From an uncultured Granulicella sp. (GTDB lineage: Bacteria; Acidobacteriota; Terriglobia; Terriglobales; Acidobacteriaceae): a stretch of 52,729 nt of DNA. Below, one piece after another: positions 1 to 8,725 of the stretch (the first letter of the stretch is position 1; every line of letters begins with the position of its first letter). The notes beneath the pieces are model-generated. The model had not been told where the DNA came from. It searched no databases and saw only the letters and a list, made by a program, of their open reading frames with translations. The stretch is taken from the NCBI GenBank assembly GCA_903932155.1, contig CAIZFH010000069.1, forward strand, positions 1-52,729. Direction: 5' to 3'. The position numbers and the translations under genes were made by a program.

Positions 1-380
1 AAGAAGGGGAACGTCCAGATGGTGAAGAAATGAATGATATGGGTAAAAAGCTGTAGCCATCCCCAGACCGATGTAAGCACCATGATCCCGCCAACGCCCC
101 ACAGAATCGACTGGACGAACAGATGCCGCTGAAACTCATCTGTCTCTTCGCTCAGATACATTCCACCTCTAACCAGGGTTGCAACGATCGCAATCGCCGG
201 CGGGACCGCAAAGAGGTATGCGAATATTCCTCTCGGATGGAAGCCGTGAAAGGACAAATAAGCGAACGCTAAATTAAACGCTGCAAAGAAAAACATTGCC
301 CAACTGAGACGGATAGCGTACCGGCGTGCGGCGGGTGTTTTCTGCAACCACTGCGGTGAACAACTCTGCGGAGAAATCAT
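1..380 (-). CDS. Small four-helix membrane protein, third tandem paralogue (partial)
   Basis: The gene runs off the left edge; about 126 codons are visible from an ATG at 380. A ribosome binding site (AAGGA) lies about 8 bases upstream, right after the stop of the preceding paralogue. The visible protein has hydrophobic segments near residues 25-45, 53-72, 88-110 and at the cut end. It shares with the two genes upstream the pattern Y-L-x-E-[ED]-x-D-E-[FV]-Q-R followed by L-W-G-[LV]-G-G and a later W-G, so all three descend from one ancestor. It has an N-terminal extension of about 7 residues before the shared Q-K-x-P-A-x-R motif. I do not recognise a named family and assign no function. Confidence 0.75.
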   Translation of the reverse strand, partial: MISPQSCSPQWLQKTPAARRYAIRLSWAMFFFAAFNLAFAYLSFHGFHPRGIFAYLFAVPPAIAIVATLVRGGMYLSEETDEFQRHLFVQSILWGVGGIMVLTSVWGWLQLFTHIIHFFTIWTFPF

Positions 381-397
381 ATCTGGCGTCCTTTCCT

Positions 398-802
398 TCA
401 TCGGTAGCTCCAGCGCAGCACGCCCGTCTCAATCCCCTGAAAGCACCAGAACAGAGGAAACGCCATGAACGGCTGGAAGGGATGAACGTGTGCGTACAAC
501 TGGAGAAATCCCCACACCGAAGTCAGCGAGAGGATGCCGCCCAGTCCCCACAGCATCGACTGGATCAGCAGGTTGCGCTGAAACTCGTCCTTCTCCTCGG
601 CTAGGTACAGCCCGACCACGACGATGATTCCTATGATTGGAATCGCAGGCAAAGCAGCCAGCGCGTATAGCAGCGAGCCGGTGGGATGAAAGCTGTGGAT
701 GGCCCACTCCGCGAAGAGGAGGAACACAACATACGCGGTCATTGTGGACACAAAGCGGTAAAGGTAATGGCGAGTGGCCGGATTCTTTTGCAGACAATTC
801 AT
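398..802 (-). CDS. Small four-helix membrane protein, second tandem paralogue
   Basis: This 134-residue protein is predicted to be integral to the membrane, with about four hydrophobic helices (residues ~15-37, 44-66, 82-102, 108-125). A charged loop E-E-K-D-E-F-Q-R near residues 70-77 sits between helices 2 and 3 and is the most conserved stretch among the three neighbours. The ATG is preceded by AAGGAAG at good spacing. It lies 17 bases downstream of the first paralogue and 17 bases before the third, so the three are almost certainly co-transcribed. The function is unknown; the arrangement suggests duplication within one operon. Confidence 0.8.
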   Translation of the reverse strand: MNCLQKNPATRHYLYRFVSTMTAYVVFLLFAEWAIHSFHPTGSLLYALAALPAIPIIGIIVVVGLYLAEEKDEFQRNLLIQSMLWGLGGILSLTSVWGFLQLYAHVHPFQPFMAFPLFWCFQGIETGVLRWSYR

Positions 803-819
803 AATTTACTTCCTTTCCT

Positions 820-1224
820 TTACCTGTATCTACGCTGTAGAAACGGCACACCAACGCCAATGAAGAGCCAGAAGACTGTGTAGGTATAGGTGGGGTTGAA
901 GTGCGGCATGTGCATAAAGGTCTCCAGCAATCCCCACGCCGAGGTGAACACAAGCACTCCGCCCAGGCCCCACAGCAGCAGCTCTACCATCAGGCTGCGC
1001 TGCACCTCGTCCTTGTCCTCGATCAGGTAAAGTCCTATTGCAATGATGTTTCCCAGGATAGCGACCGCGGGCAGAACGGCCAACACATAAGCCAATAGCC
1101 CATGCGGGCGAAATTTGTAGAAGTACAAAGCAATCGAGACGATCAGCACAATGTAGGCAGACGATGCGGCCAGGGTCCGTGAATAAAATCGCCGCACAGC
1201 AGGATTCTTGGTCATACAGCCCAT
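820..1224 (-). CDS. Small four-helix membrane protein, first tandem paralogue
   Basis: This 134-residue membrane protein has the same four-helix layout and the E-D-K-D-E-V-Q-R loop at about residues 69-76. The start at 1224 is chosen because AAGGAAG lies about 6 bases upstream; an in-frame ATG three codons later (1215) is possible but worse spaced. It is the most divergent of the three copies and the first in transcription order. A sigma70-like promoter is visible just upstream, so the three-gene unit probably has its own promoter rather than depending on the era operon. No function is assigned. Confidence 0.8.
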   Translation of the reverse strand: MGCMTKNPAVRRFYSRTLAASSAYIVLIVSIALYFYKFRPHGLLAYVLAVLPAVAILGNIIAIGLYLIEDKDEVQRSLMVELLLWGLGGVLVFTSAWGLLETFMHMPHFNPTYTYTVFWLFIGVGVPFLQRRYR

Positions 1225-1254
1225 GAATGGCTTCCTTTCCTTTATGACAAGCTA

Positions 1255-1284
1255 ACTTTACATATATCGGCGCGTCATGTCAAG
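1255..1284 (-). promoter_or_regulatory. Sigma70-like promoter for the three-paralogue operon
   Basis: On the minus strand TTGACA (1284-1279) is followed after 18 bases by TAAAGT (1260-1255), about 30 bases before the first paralogue's ATG. The -35 box is a perfect consensus; the -10 box is weaker, and TATATG one register closer is an alternative. TGTCA/TGACA half-sites flank the boxes and could bind a regulator, but that is inference. Confidence 0.5.
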
Positions 1285-1317
1285 TTCCCTTGTCATAATT
1301 ATTTTTAACTGTGTCCT

Positions 1318-2364
1318 CTACTCTTCCCGCTGCTGTTTGGCCGCTATCTGCTCCAGTTGCCGCCGCCAGTCCAGCTCCTCCACAAAGCCGCGGCTGGACC
1401 GCCACTCTGCCTGTACCTTCACAAAGAGTTCCAGGAAGACACGCGTCCCCAGCAGGCTCTCGATCTCCTTGCGCGCCGCCGTGCCGATGGCCTTCAGCAT
1501 CGTGCCCTGCTTGCCGATCAGGATCGCCTTTTGCCCCGTCCGCTCACAGTAAATCGCCGCCGCAATCTTCGTCAGCGGCAGCCGCCCATCCTTCATCTTC
1601 TTCGTCGAGGCGGGCTCTTCGAACCGTTCGATCACAACCGCCGTTGCGTAGGGAACCTCTTCGCCGGTCAGCATCAATATCTTCTCGCGGATCAACTCGG
1701 CCACCAGAAACCGCTCCGGCTGGTCCGTCACCTGGTCGCGGGGGAAGTAGCGCTGGCCCTCAGGCAACACCGCGACGATCTTCTCCAGCAGCAGCGGCAG
1801 GCCCTCTTTCTTGCGCGCTGAGATCGGCACCACCTCGGCAAACTTGTGCTGCGCGCTCCAGTGCGCGATCAGTGGAAGCAGCTCCTCCTTGCGCACCGCG
1901 TCAATCTTGTTCAGCACCAGCACCACGGGGCAGTCCAGCCGCTTCACCAGCGACAGCGCGAAGTCGTCCTCCGCCGCGCTCATTGCCATGCGGCCCGTAG
2001 CCTTTACTTTTTCTCCAACGACTTCCGCCTTCGCCAGCCGATGTGTCACATCCACGATAAACAGCACCGCGTCGCGCGACTCCAGAGCGTCCTGCACCTC
2101 CTGCATCATGCGCCGGTCCAGTTGCGTCTCCGGCTTATGGATGCCGGGCGTATCCACCAGCACCACTTGCGCCGCCGGATGTCCCACTTTGCCTGTTGTC
2201 TTCTTCTTGAGCGGAACCTCAAGCACGCCGTGGATACGAGTCCGCGTGGTCTGCGGCTTGTGGGTCACAATAGCCAACTTCTGCCCCAGCAGGGCGTTCA
2301 GCAGCGTGGATTTGCCCGCGTTGGGCCGGCCAATAATCGAAACGAATCCGGAGCGAAATGCCAT
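1318..2364 (-). CDS. era: GTPase Era
   Basis: Era is a Ras-like GTPase that binds 16S rRNA near its 3' end and acts in 30S subunit maturation. All G motifs are visible: G1 GRPNAGKST (residues 12-20), G3 DTPG (71-74), G4 NKID (152-155) and G5 SA (182-183). The C-terminal part carries the KH-type RNA-binding domain with its GKQG-like loop near residue 290. At 348 residues it is longer than the usual ~300; the extra length lies between G1 and G3 (about 10 residues, Lys-rich) and between G3 and G4 (about 20 residues). It is the last housekeeping gene of the phoH-ybeY-corC run, a common bacterial order. Confidence 0.97.
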   Translation of the reverse strand: MAFRSGFVSIIGRPNAGKSTLLNALLGQKLAIVTHKPQTTRTRIHGVLEVPLKKKTTGKVGHPAAQVVLVDTPGIHKPETQLDRRMMQEVQDALESRDAVLFIVDVTHRLAKAEVVGEKVKATGRMAMSAAEDDFALSLVKRLDCPVVLVLNKIDAVRKEELLPLIAHWSAQHKFAEVVPISARKKEGLPLLLEKIVAVLPEGQRYFPRDQVTDQPERFLVAELIREKILMLTGEEVPYATAVVIERFEEPASTKKMKDGRLPLTKIAAAIYCERTGQKAILIGKQGTMLKAIGTAARKEIESLLGTRVFLELFVKVQAEWRSSRGFVEELDWRRQLEQIAAKQQREE

Positions 2365-2422
2365 CCCCCATTATCGCCCCGCCACGTCTTATAGGATGAG
2401 CGCTTCGCGTCATGATCCAGTT

Positions 2423-3148
2423 CTACTGTGTGGGGAGTGCCGAGACTGGTACCGCCTGGGCTCGCCGTTGCACGGTTTGTGTCGCACCGCTGAGGAAGAC
2501 CCGCAGGGCCGGCTTAGCCCAGTAAACATCCGGCGATACCTCTATCAGCCTGCCGGGAGGAATCAGGAGATAGACAAACTCGTGCTGGGTGACGGTGAAG
2601 GAGCACTTCGCCGGCGGCAAAGGACGGCCAGCAACAGGGATGCGGTCGGCGGGAATCAAGACCTCCAGCGTCTGCCCAGGCTTCTTCCATCGCGCCGGTA
2701 GCGACTGGAAACCGGGCTGAGCTCGTACCCTGTAGCAGTCTTTATATTGGAAGCTGATGCCCAAAGTCCCGTTGGGTGGAGATACCAGGTCGCCGCGTCC
2801 CTCGCCCGAGTAAGACTCCTCGCTCTGAACATATAGCAAGCGTCCCGCCATCGGCCCGGTATTAAAAGAGCATGGATCGCCAGCGAGTCCGAGAAACGAG
2901 ACCAGGCCACCGGAGTCATCACTCGCACTAAGCATGTCGTCGATGGAGTCGCACGCGGCCGACCCTGCGGGGCTCATCCTGTCCTGCCTTAGCGCCTCGC
3001 CGGCAACCAGCACATGCACGCGCAAAGGATACTTGGAGAGGTTGGGATTGCGTGCGTCGGCCTGTGCTGTCGATAGCGATGCAATCAGTATGAGCGCAAG
3101 AATCCTGAGAGGGTGAGAGACGTAGAGCTGGAGACCGGGCCTTGGCAT
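2423..3148 (-). CDS. Secreted protein of unknown function
   Basis: The protein has 241 residues and a plausible Sec signal peptide (hydrophobic core at residues ~13-27, ending near A-Q-A). The ATG at 3148 has an excellent ribosome binding site (AAAGGAGA). The mature part contains several Cys residues and reads as a small beta-rich exported domain; I recognise no family motif. It sits between corC and era on the same strand with short gaps (15 bases to corC, 58 to era), so it is probably co-transcribed with ribosome-maturation and envelope genes, but this says little about its job. Confidence 0.75.
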   Translation of the reverse strand: MPRPGLQLYVSHPLRILALILIASLSTAQADARNPNLSKYPLRVHVLVAGEALRQDRMSPAGSAACDSIDDMLSASDDSGGLVSFLGLAGDPCSFNTGPMAGRLLYVQSEESYSGEGRGDLVSPPNGTLGISFQYKDCYRVRAQPGFQSLPARWKKPGQTLEVLIPADRIPVAGRPLPPAKCSFTVTQHEFVYLLIPPGRLIEVSPDVYWAKPALRVFLSGATQTVQRRAQAVPVSALPTQ

Positions 3149-3163
3149 GGTTCTCCTTTCAAA

Positions 3164-4546
3164 TTAGGTCGATTCGTCAAGTATATCTCCGCGTAGCCCC
3201 ACCCGCACCCGCTCCACTTTGCGGTCGGTTGAAGCGATCACCTCGAAGCGCAGCAGCTTGCCTTCGACCACCTCACCCGGTAGAGGAATATGCCCTGCAA
3301 TCTCCGACACCAACCCACCCAGCGTGGTCGCCTCATAGTGCTGCGGCAGATAGATATTGCCTCGCGCCTCGCGCAAGGGGTCACGCACCCCGTCCTCCGA
3401 ATCATGCTCTTCAATCTTTGCGTCCTCCGTCTCGTCCACTTCCGGCTCCGCAAACAGTTCGCGCAGCCGCGATACATCGAAGCTGCCCGGGACCACGAAG
3501 CTGCCGTCCGCCTCGCGCACCGGCTCGTCGACCGCCTCAGCCTCATCGTGCTCATCGGCAATCGATCCTACGATCGCCTCCAGTAGGTCCTCAATCGTCA
3601 CCAGGCCCGCCACGCCGCCGTACTCGTCGATCACCATCCGCATGTGCTGCTTCTCCTGCTGCATCTCGCGCAGCAGCTCGGCCACTTTCTTGGTCTCTGG
3701 CACAAACTCCGTCGGCCGCTGCAACTGCGCCACCGTACGGCTGGACAGGTCCGCGTCCAGTACATGCAGCAGGTCGCGCGCAAACACAATCCCCGTCACG
3801 TGGTCGAGCGTTCCGGAAAACACTGGCACCCGCGAGAAGGCATTCTCCTTCAACTTCGCCAGCAGCCCGGCAAGGCTCAACCCTTCCGGCACGGCGAAGA
3901 TGGAGGGACGCGGCGTCATCACTTCGCGCACCACCTTGTCGCCGAACTCCACCGCCGAGCGCACCAGCTCCAGATCACTCTCCTCCAGAATGCCTTCTTC
4001 CTCGCCCGCCTCCAGTAGCGCATCCATCGCCTCCGACGGATGCTCCTTTTCCTCTGCATCCTCCGGTTCGGCCAGCGCCACAATCGACAGCAACAGTCCA
4101 AGCAACAGAGTCACCGGCAGGATCAAATAGAAGAGCGCCTCCAGCAGAATCCGTATGCGCGCGATCCATAGCCCGCGCGTCCGGGCAAATAGTACCTGCG
4201 GAACCAGGCGATCGAAGATCAGGATCAGCATCACCAACTCGATGAGCGTGATCCCAACCTCGCTCCACAGCGAGGTCCCCCCATATACCACCGACCCATA
4301 TAACCGCAGCCCCATCAGCAGCGCAATTGCCGCCAGCGAAAGCTGACGCAGCACAGACGCTGACAGCGCAAGGCTCTCGCGACCCAACCGCAGCTTCGGC
4401 TCTACCTGTTCCGTCCATGCATCGATATTGTCCTGATACTCGCGCGCCAGGAACTTGCCCATCTCGCTGTAGACGCGGTCCACATACGCAGCCAGCGCCA
4501 GCACCGCCAGCAGCGCCGCCAGTGTTAGCCCATACGCCGCGCTCAT
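3164..4546 (-). CDS. CorC/HlyC-family CNNM-CBS membrane protein
   Basis: This 460-residue protein has an N-terminal CNNM membrane domain (hydrophobic segments near residues 5-22, 63-82, 86-110 and 130-155). A tandem CBS pair follows at about residues 205-325, with V-M-T-P-R-P opening the first CBS and G-G-V-A-G-L-V-T-I-E-D-L-L in the second. A C-terminal CorC-associated domain follows (~345-435). Members of this family are linked to Mg2+/Co2+ transport or resistance. The start overlaps the ybeY stop by four bases (ATGA), indicating translational coupling. An acidic linker after the membrane part is rich in Glu. Confidence 0.9.
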   Translation of the reverse strand: MSAAYGLTLAALLAVLALAAYVDRVYSEMGKFLAREYQDNIDAWTEQVEPKLRLGRESLALSASVLRQLSLAAIALLMGLRLYGSVVYGGTSLWSEVGITLIELVMLILIFDRLVPQVLFARTRGLWIARIRILLEALFYLILPVTLLLGLLLSIVALAEPEDAEEKEHPSEAMDALLEAGEEEGILEESDLELVRSAVEFGDKVVREVMTPRPSIFAVPEGLSLAGLLAKLKENAFSRVPVFSGTLDHVTGIVFARDLLHVLDADLSSRTVAQLQRPTEFVPETKKVAELLREMQQEKQHMRMVIDEYGGVAGLVTIEDLLEAIVGSIADEHDEAEAVDEPVREADGSFVVPGSFDVSRLRELFAEPEVDETEDAKIEEHDSEDGVRDPLREARGNIYLPQHYEATTLGGLVSEIAGHIPLPGEVVEGKLLRFEVIASTDRKVERVRVGLRGDILDEST

Positions 4547-5043
4547 GCGCGCACCCCTTTGACTAACGGAGCAGCAACCCTAGCGATCAAGTTCGTCTCC
4601 AGCCCCAACTCCTGTCGCAGTTCTGCCTCGCGCACGGCCATCTTGCCCGCATCCTTCTCATGATCGAAACCCGCCAGGTGCAGTACTCCATGCAGCAACA
4701 GCACCCTCACTTCGTCGCGCAGCGAGTGGCCGAAGCGTGCCGCCTGACGCGCCGCCGTCTCCAGCGAGATCGCCAGGTCCCCCGCAACCCCCACGCCGTT
4801 CCCATCCCCCGCGTCTGACGCCGGAAACGACAGCACATCGGTCGCCTTGTTCTTCCCACGATAAGTCCGGTTCAACCGGCGCAGCGTAGCATCGCCAGCC
4901 AGCAGCACATGGACCTCGCCGGCGAGTCCCACCGCTGCCCGCGCGCGATTCAGAAACCGCGCAAGCCCGGTCTTCGACAGCCCCAACTCCTGCCAGGGAT
5001 GCGCCTCGTCAGCCAACCTTCGCGGAGGTTCCAGGGTAATCAT
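4543..5043 (-). CDS. ybeY: Endoribonuclease YbeY
   Basis: YbeY is a zinc-dependent endoribonuclease used in 16S rRNA 3' end maturation and ribosome quality control. The protein has 166 residues, normal for the family. The metal site H-x3-H-x5-H is present as H118, H122 and H128, and the upstream motif N-x-x-Y-R-G-K-N-K-A-T-D-V-L-S-F-P is intact (residues ~58-74). It overlaps the following corC by four bases. Grouping with era and phoH matches the usual ribosome-maturation operon. Confidence 0.96.
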   Translation of the reverse strand: MITLEPPRRLADEAHPWQELGLSKTGLARFLNRARAAVGLAGEVHVLLAGDATLRRLNRTYRGKNKATDVLSFPASDAGDGNGVGVAGDLAISLETAARQAARFGHSLRDEVRVLLLHGVLHLAGFDHEKDAGKMAVREAELRQELGLETNLIARVAAPLVKGVRA

Positions 5044-5059
5044 CTGTTATTTGATGCTA

Positions 5060-5392
5060 CTAGAGCCTGCCCGACCGCACCTTACCGAAGTGCTTGGCGG
5101 CCTGGATCGACATCAACAGCGCTCCCAGCCCCACCGCGATCCACCCGGCGGCGACAGCATCGCCCCACAGCCAGAAGAAGTGCAGAAGAAGAGCTCCGGC
5201 CATAAGATTTCCAAATCCCCACAGCACATTGCTCAATGGCGACGACTCGCCCACTCCCGGCGGCTTTGCAAACGGCGACTGGAAGGGATTGCCGCTGATC
5301 CCCTGCACAAAATGTGGAACGCCGTTGGCCAGAAACGCGCCACTCAAAAACTCCAGCAGATACAAGTACCAGTGCATCGGCACAGCTCTCAT
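5060..5392 (-). CDS. Small membrane protein of unknown function
   Basis: The protein has 110 residues with about three hydrophobic helices (residues ~8-25, 53-75, 78-98). The N-terminal part carries L-S-G-A-F-L-A-N-G-V-P-H-F, followed by a loop with Gly/Pro. The ATG at 5392 lacks a clear ribosome binding site; an in-frame ATG at 5377 (five codons later) is a good alternative because the protein would then start with the membrane segment. It lies between phoH and ybeY with gaps of 28 and 16 bases, so it should be part of the same transcript. I do not recognise a characterised family. Confidence 0.7.
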   Translation of the reverse strand: MRAVPMHWYLYLLEFLSGAFLANGVPHFVQGISGNPFQSPFAKPPGVGESSPLSNVLWGFGNLMAGALLLHFFWLWGDAVAAGWIAVGLGALLMSIQAAKHFGKVRSGRL

Positions 5393-5420
5393 TCATGGCC
5401 CAGATGCATCTTGCATGGCC

Positions 5421-6584
5421 CTATTGCAGTTTCGTGTTGATGGTTCCCTGCTCCGCGCTCCCTGTCCCCTGCTCCGCGTCACCCAGCTCCAGGGGAATCT
5501 GCTGCGCGCGGCCATAGCTATCGTATGCGCGCACAATCCGCTGCACCAGATGATGGCGTACAACGTCGACCTCTTCGAAGTGGCAGAAGCGGATCCCCTC
5601 CACCCCCTCCAGCACATGCAGCGCCTCGAACAGCCCCGACTTCTTCGGATTGGGCAGATCGATCTGCGTCAGGTCGCCTGTAATCACCGCCTTCGAGCCA
5701 TTCCCCATGCGGGTCACAAACATCTTCATCTGCTCCATGGTGGTGTTCTGCGCCTCGTCCATAATGATGAACGCGTCCGACAGCGTACGCCCGCGCATGA
5801 ACGCCAGCGGCGCCACCTCAATCACATTCCGCTCCAGCAGGTTGTCCACCTTTGCCTGATCCAGCAGGTCGTACAGCGCGTCGTACAGCGGCCGCAGATA
5901 CGGATCGACCTTCTCCTGCAAGCTGCCCGGCAGGAATCCCAGCCGCTCGCCCGCTTCCACCGCAGGCCGCACCAGGATGATCCGGCTCACTTTTTTCGCC
6001 ATCAGTGCTGAAACGGCCATTGCGACAGCGAGATACGTCTTTCCCGTACCCGCCGGCCCCAGTCCGAAGATCATGTCTGCTTGCTCGATAGCCTCGACGT
6101 ATTTGCGTTGGTTGGGCGAACGCGGCTGCACCATCCGCTTCACGCCCGCCGACCGCTGTTTGCCAGAGTCCACCAGCGACTTCAGCGTCACCGCCGGGTC
6201 CGCGATCACCAGCTTCAGCATTCCCTTCAGTTCGCCGTTCTGCAGCGTCACACCCGATTTGCGCAGCGCCTCGAAGTCGGCAAAGATGCGCGTTACCTGC
6301 TCCACGTTCTCCGGCGAGCCACCAATCTCGATCGCGTCGGAACGCAGATCGATCGTCACCTGAAGACCATCCTCCATCAACCGAAGGTTCTCGTCGCGGG
6401 TCCCGTACAGGGGCTCAATGCCAGGCGTGATCTCGAGCGATTTTTTATCAAGTAGTTTTCTGACCTCCGTCAGGATGTGCAATGTCTGGCGTTCGGTTGG
6501 GAGTTGAGATGCAAAACATGAATGCAGGGATGGGAGAGAGTTCCTGAGATGAATGAGTGTTTGGGCGCAAGCTCTGGACAGCAC
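5421..6584 (-). CDS. phoH: PhoH-like ATPase
   Basis: PhoH-family P-loop ATPase of the kind commonly co-operonic with ybeY. The Walker A motif GPAGTGKT and the Walker B region I-I-M-D-E-A-Q-N-T are intact, and the conserved motif G-x-x-P-G-S-L-Q-E-K precedes the core. The start is uncertain: the listed GTG at 6584 adds about 40 residues unlike the family, and homology begins near 6480, where an in-frame TTG is available but without a strong ribosome binding site. The C-terminal tail has a short repeat ([12 protein letters not shown]) produced by a 12-base DNA repeat at 5446 and 5467, probably intergenic-type repeat DNA that entered the reading frame. Confidence 0.93.
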   Translation of the reverse strand: MLSRACAQTLIHLRNSLPSLHSCFASQLPTERQTLHILTEVRKLLDKKSLEITPGIEPLYGTRDENLRLMEDGLQVTIDLRSDAIEIGGSPENVEQVTRIFADFEALRKSGVTLQNGELKGMLKLVIADPAVTLKSLVDSGKQRSAGVKRMVQPRSPNQRKYVEAIEQADMIFGLGPAGTGKTYLAVAMAVSALMAKKVSRIILVRPAVEAGERLGFLPGSLQEKVDPYLRPLYDALYDLLDQAKVDNLLERNVIEVAPLAFMRGRTLSDAFIIMDEAQNTTMEQMKMFVTRMGNGSKAVITGDLTQIDLPNPKKSGLFEALHVLEGVEGIRFCHFEEVDVVRHHLVQRIVRAYDSYGRAQQIPLELGDAEQGTGSAEQGTINTKLQ

Positions 6585-6633
6585 GGCGAATCGTCAGCGG
6601 GCTTGCGATCGGATTGGCGAGGGTTGCCAATAA

Positions 6634-6795
6634 TTTGCCGAAGTTGCGCACAGACTAGAACGCGATCCCACCCTAGTCAAGTCAATTTTAGATGCACCCG
6701 GAATCACCCGCGATACACCCCATTTAATCCGCTTCCTAGCCACCGTAGACACCCTCGTCATCGACCACGTCGAGCAGAAGCCCACCGAGAACTAG
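6634..6795 (+). pseudogene. Decayed 3' end of a TIGR03435-family gene
   Basis: The frame ending at the TAG at 6793-6795 encodes V-D-T-L-V-I-D-H-V-E-Q-K-P-T-E-N and then stops. This is the characteristic C-terminus of TIGR03435 proteins; the intact neighbour 100 bases downstream ends L-I-L-D-H-I-E-E-T-P-T-E-N in the same place. Only about the last 18-20 codons are recognisable. Further upstream the frame is open only back to a TAA at 6631 and does not resemble the family. The listed left limit is that stop, so the true relic may be shorter. I infer the remainder of a former tandem gene. Confidence 0.6.
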
Positions 6796-6898
6796 CGCGC
6801 CAACACAACAACGCGTAAAAATAATCATAGGAAGATGGAGCGTCGCCCGGGCCCCTACGTCCAAGACTTTAAACTTGCAGTCCAAGGTGGTCCCGACG

Positions 6899-8578
6899 AT
6901 GAAGCAAGCATTCGCGATTCTGGCCCTCACCCTTCTCTGTAGCCCACTCCTCGCGCAATCCGCCGCTCCATCTGCCGTCACCCCGCCTGCGGGGAAGGCC
7001 GCCGCCGCACCCGCCTTCGAGATCGCGGATATCCATCCCAGTCCCTACAGCTTTTATTCCACCTACGCCCGCACCACCACCCAGGGGACTGATCGCTACC
7101 TTGTGCGCCAGGCCACCCTGCTGGACATGATCTCCTTCGCCTACTCCCTCGACCAGGACCATATCTTCGGCGGCCCCACCTGGCTGGACTTCGATCGCTA
7201 CGAGGTCACCGCCAAGCAGCCTCCCTCCACCCCGCGTGACGCCTCCCTGCTCATGCTCCGCGCCCTACTCGCCGACCGCTTCAAGCTGGTCGTCCATAAT
7301 GACACCCGGCCCATGCCCGCCCAGATCCTCACGGCGGCTGACAGGGCTACACCGAAGATGAAGCCTGTAGCGGATACCACCGCTGACCCCCAGTGTCAGT
7401 TTCATCCTCCTGCAGCCCCTCCCACACCCGACACTCCTCCACCCACCAGCTACACCTTCACCTGCCGCAACATGACCATGGAGCAATACATCAAAAACCT
7501 CCCTCGCTTCGGCCCAGGAGGCCTGCCAATCATCGACCAGACCGGCCTCAAGGGCGCGTGGGACTTCGACGTCACCTACACCTTGCTTCCCTCACGCAAT
7601 GGCTTCGATCTGGAACACGATCTGGACAAGCAGCTCGGACTCAAGCTCACCATCGGCCAGTCTCCCCAGCCCGTCCTTATCGTGGACAAGGTCAACCAGA
7701 CTCCCACGCCAAACTCGCCCAAGATCGCCGAACTGCTGCCGCCACCCGCCCCGCCCTCCTTCGATGTTGCGACAGTCAAGCCGACAGCTCCGACCGGCCC
7801 ACGCGCCATGCAGATCATGTTCAACCGCTCCGGTCAAGTCAACATCAGCGGTGCCAGCCTACAGGCCCTCATCGGCGAAGCCTACGACATCAGCGGCGCA
7901 GGCATCGCCGATATTCCGCCGTTTCTTTCCAAGAACCTCTGGGACGTCGTCGGCAAGATCCCGCAGGACGACTATCCCAAGGGTCCCAACGGCATGCCCA
8001 ACGTCAGCTTTGACGACATCAAGCTCATGCTCCGCTCCCTGCTCATAGAGCGCTTCGGGATGAAGACGCACTTCGAAGACCGCCCAACCGATGCCTACGT
8101 TCTCTCCGCCTCAGGTACCCCAAAGCTGAAGAAGACAGCGGATCCCAACTCCCGCACCACCTGCAATGAAAGTGTCCCGGTCGGCGAGAAAGATCCGCGC
8201 GCGACTGAACCCATCCGCAACTACCTGATGGTCTGCACCAACGTCACTATGACGCAGTTCGCCCACGAGCTCGAACCATTCGCGCTCGACTACATCAAGT
8301 CGCCCGTCCTCGACTCCACCCACATCGAAGGCTCCTACGACCTCACCCTCAACTGGAGTGGTTCCCGCATCGCCCGCGGCCTGGTGACCCTGGATGGCAA
8401 GGTCGTTACCAAGCCTGACCCAGGCTCTGCTGAAGCCTCGGAGCCAGCTGCACCCACCGGCGCCATCTCCCTGCCTGACGCCATCTCCAAACAGCTTGGC
8501 CTTAAGATGGAACTGCAGAAGCTCACAGTACCCATGCTCATCCTCGACCACATCGAAGAGACCCCCACGGAAAACTGA
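6899..8578 (+). CDS. TIGR03435-family exported protein with two tandem domains
   Basis: The protein is 559 residues from the ATG at 6899, chosen because AAGGTGG lies 8 bases upstream and a Sec signal peptide follows (residues 2-20, cleavage near L-L-A-Q). TIGR03435 is a family of unknown function greatly expanded in soil Acidobacteria, usually about 250-300 residues per protein. Here the unit occurs twice. The first begins with F-E-I-A-D-I-H-P-S and ends V-L-I-V-D-K-V-N-Q-T-P-T-P-N near residue 280. The second begins S-F-D-V-A-T-V-K-P-T and ends L-I-L-D-H-I-E-E-T-P-T-E-N at the terminus. A relic of another family member lies upstream. Role unknown. Confidence 0.9.
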   Translation: MKQAFAILALTLLCSPLLAQSAAPSAVTPPAGKAAAAPAFEIADIHPSPYSFYSTYARTTTQGTDRYLVRQATLLDMISFAYSLDQDHIFGGPTWLDFDRYEVTAKQPPSTPRDASLLMLRALLADRFKLVVHNDTRPMPAQILTAADRATPKMKPVADTTADPQCQFHPPAAPPTPDTPPPTSYTFTCRNMTMEQYIKNLPRFGPGGLPIIDQTGLKGAWDFDVTYTLLPSRNGFDLEHDLDKQLGLKLTIGQSPQPVLIVDKVNQTPTPNSPKIAELLPPPAPPSFDVATVKPTAPTGPRAMQIMFNRSGQVNISGASLQALIGEAYDISGAGIADIPPFLSKNLWDVVGKIPQDDYPKGPNGMPNVSFDDIKLMLRSLLIERFGMKTHFEDRPTDAYVLSASGTPKLKKTADPNSRTTCNESVPVGEKDPRATEPIRNYLMVCTNVTMTQFAHELEPFALDYIKSPVLDSTHIEGSYDLTLNWSGSRIARGLVTLDGKVVTKPDPGSAEASEPAAPTGAISLPDAISKQLGLKMELQKLTVPMLILDHIEETPTEN

Positions 8579-8725
8579 GGTGCAATGCGGGTTGACCCCG
8601 CCACCCGCCTTCCGTAGACTAGATAGTTGCAGGGATGTGGTGTGTCTGCCTCCGCCTGCATCCTAATAACCAGGCGTCGATCGCCTTCACCCGATCGCAC
8701 GGACCCAGAAAAGAGTTCAGAGTTT

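Noticed and set aside
3142-4245. 367-codon plus-strand frame
   Set aside because: It is the antisense of corC; the Pro/Arg/Ser-rich product has no domain features.
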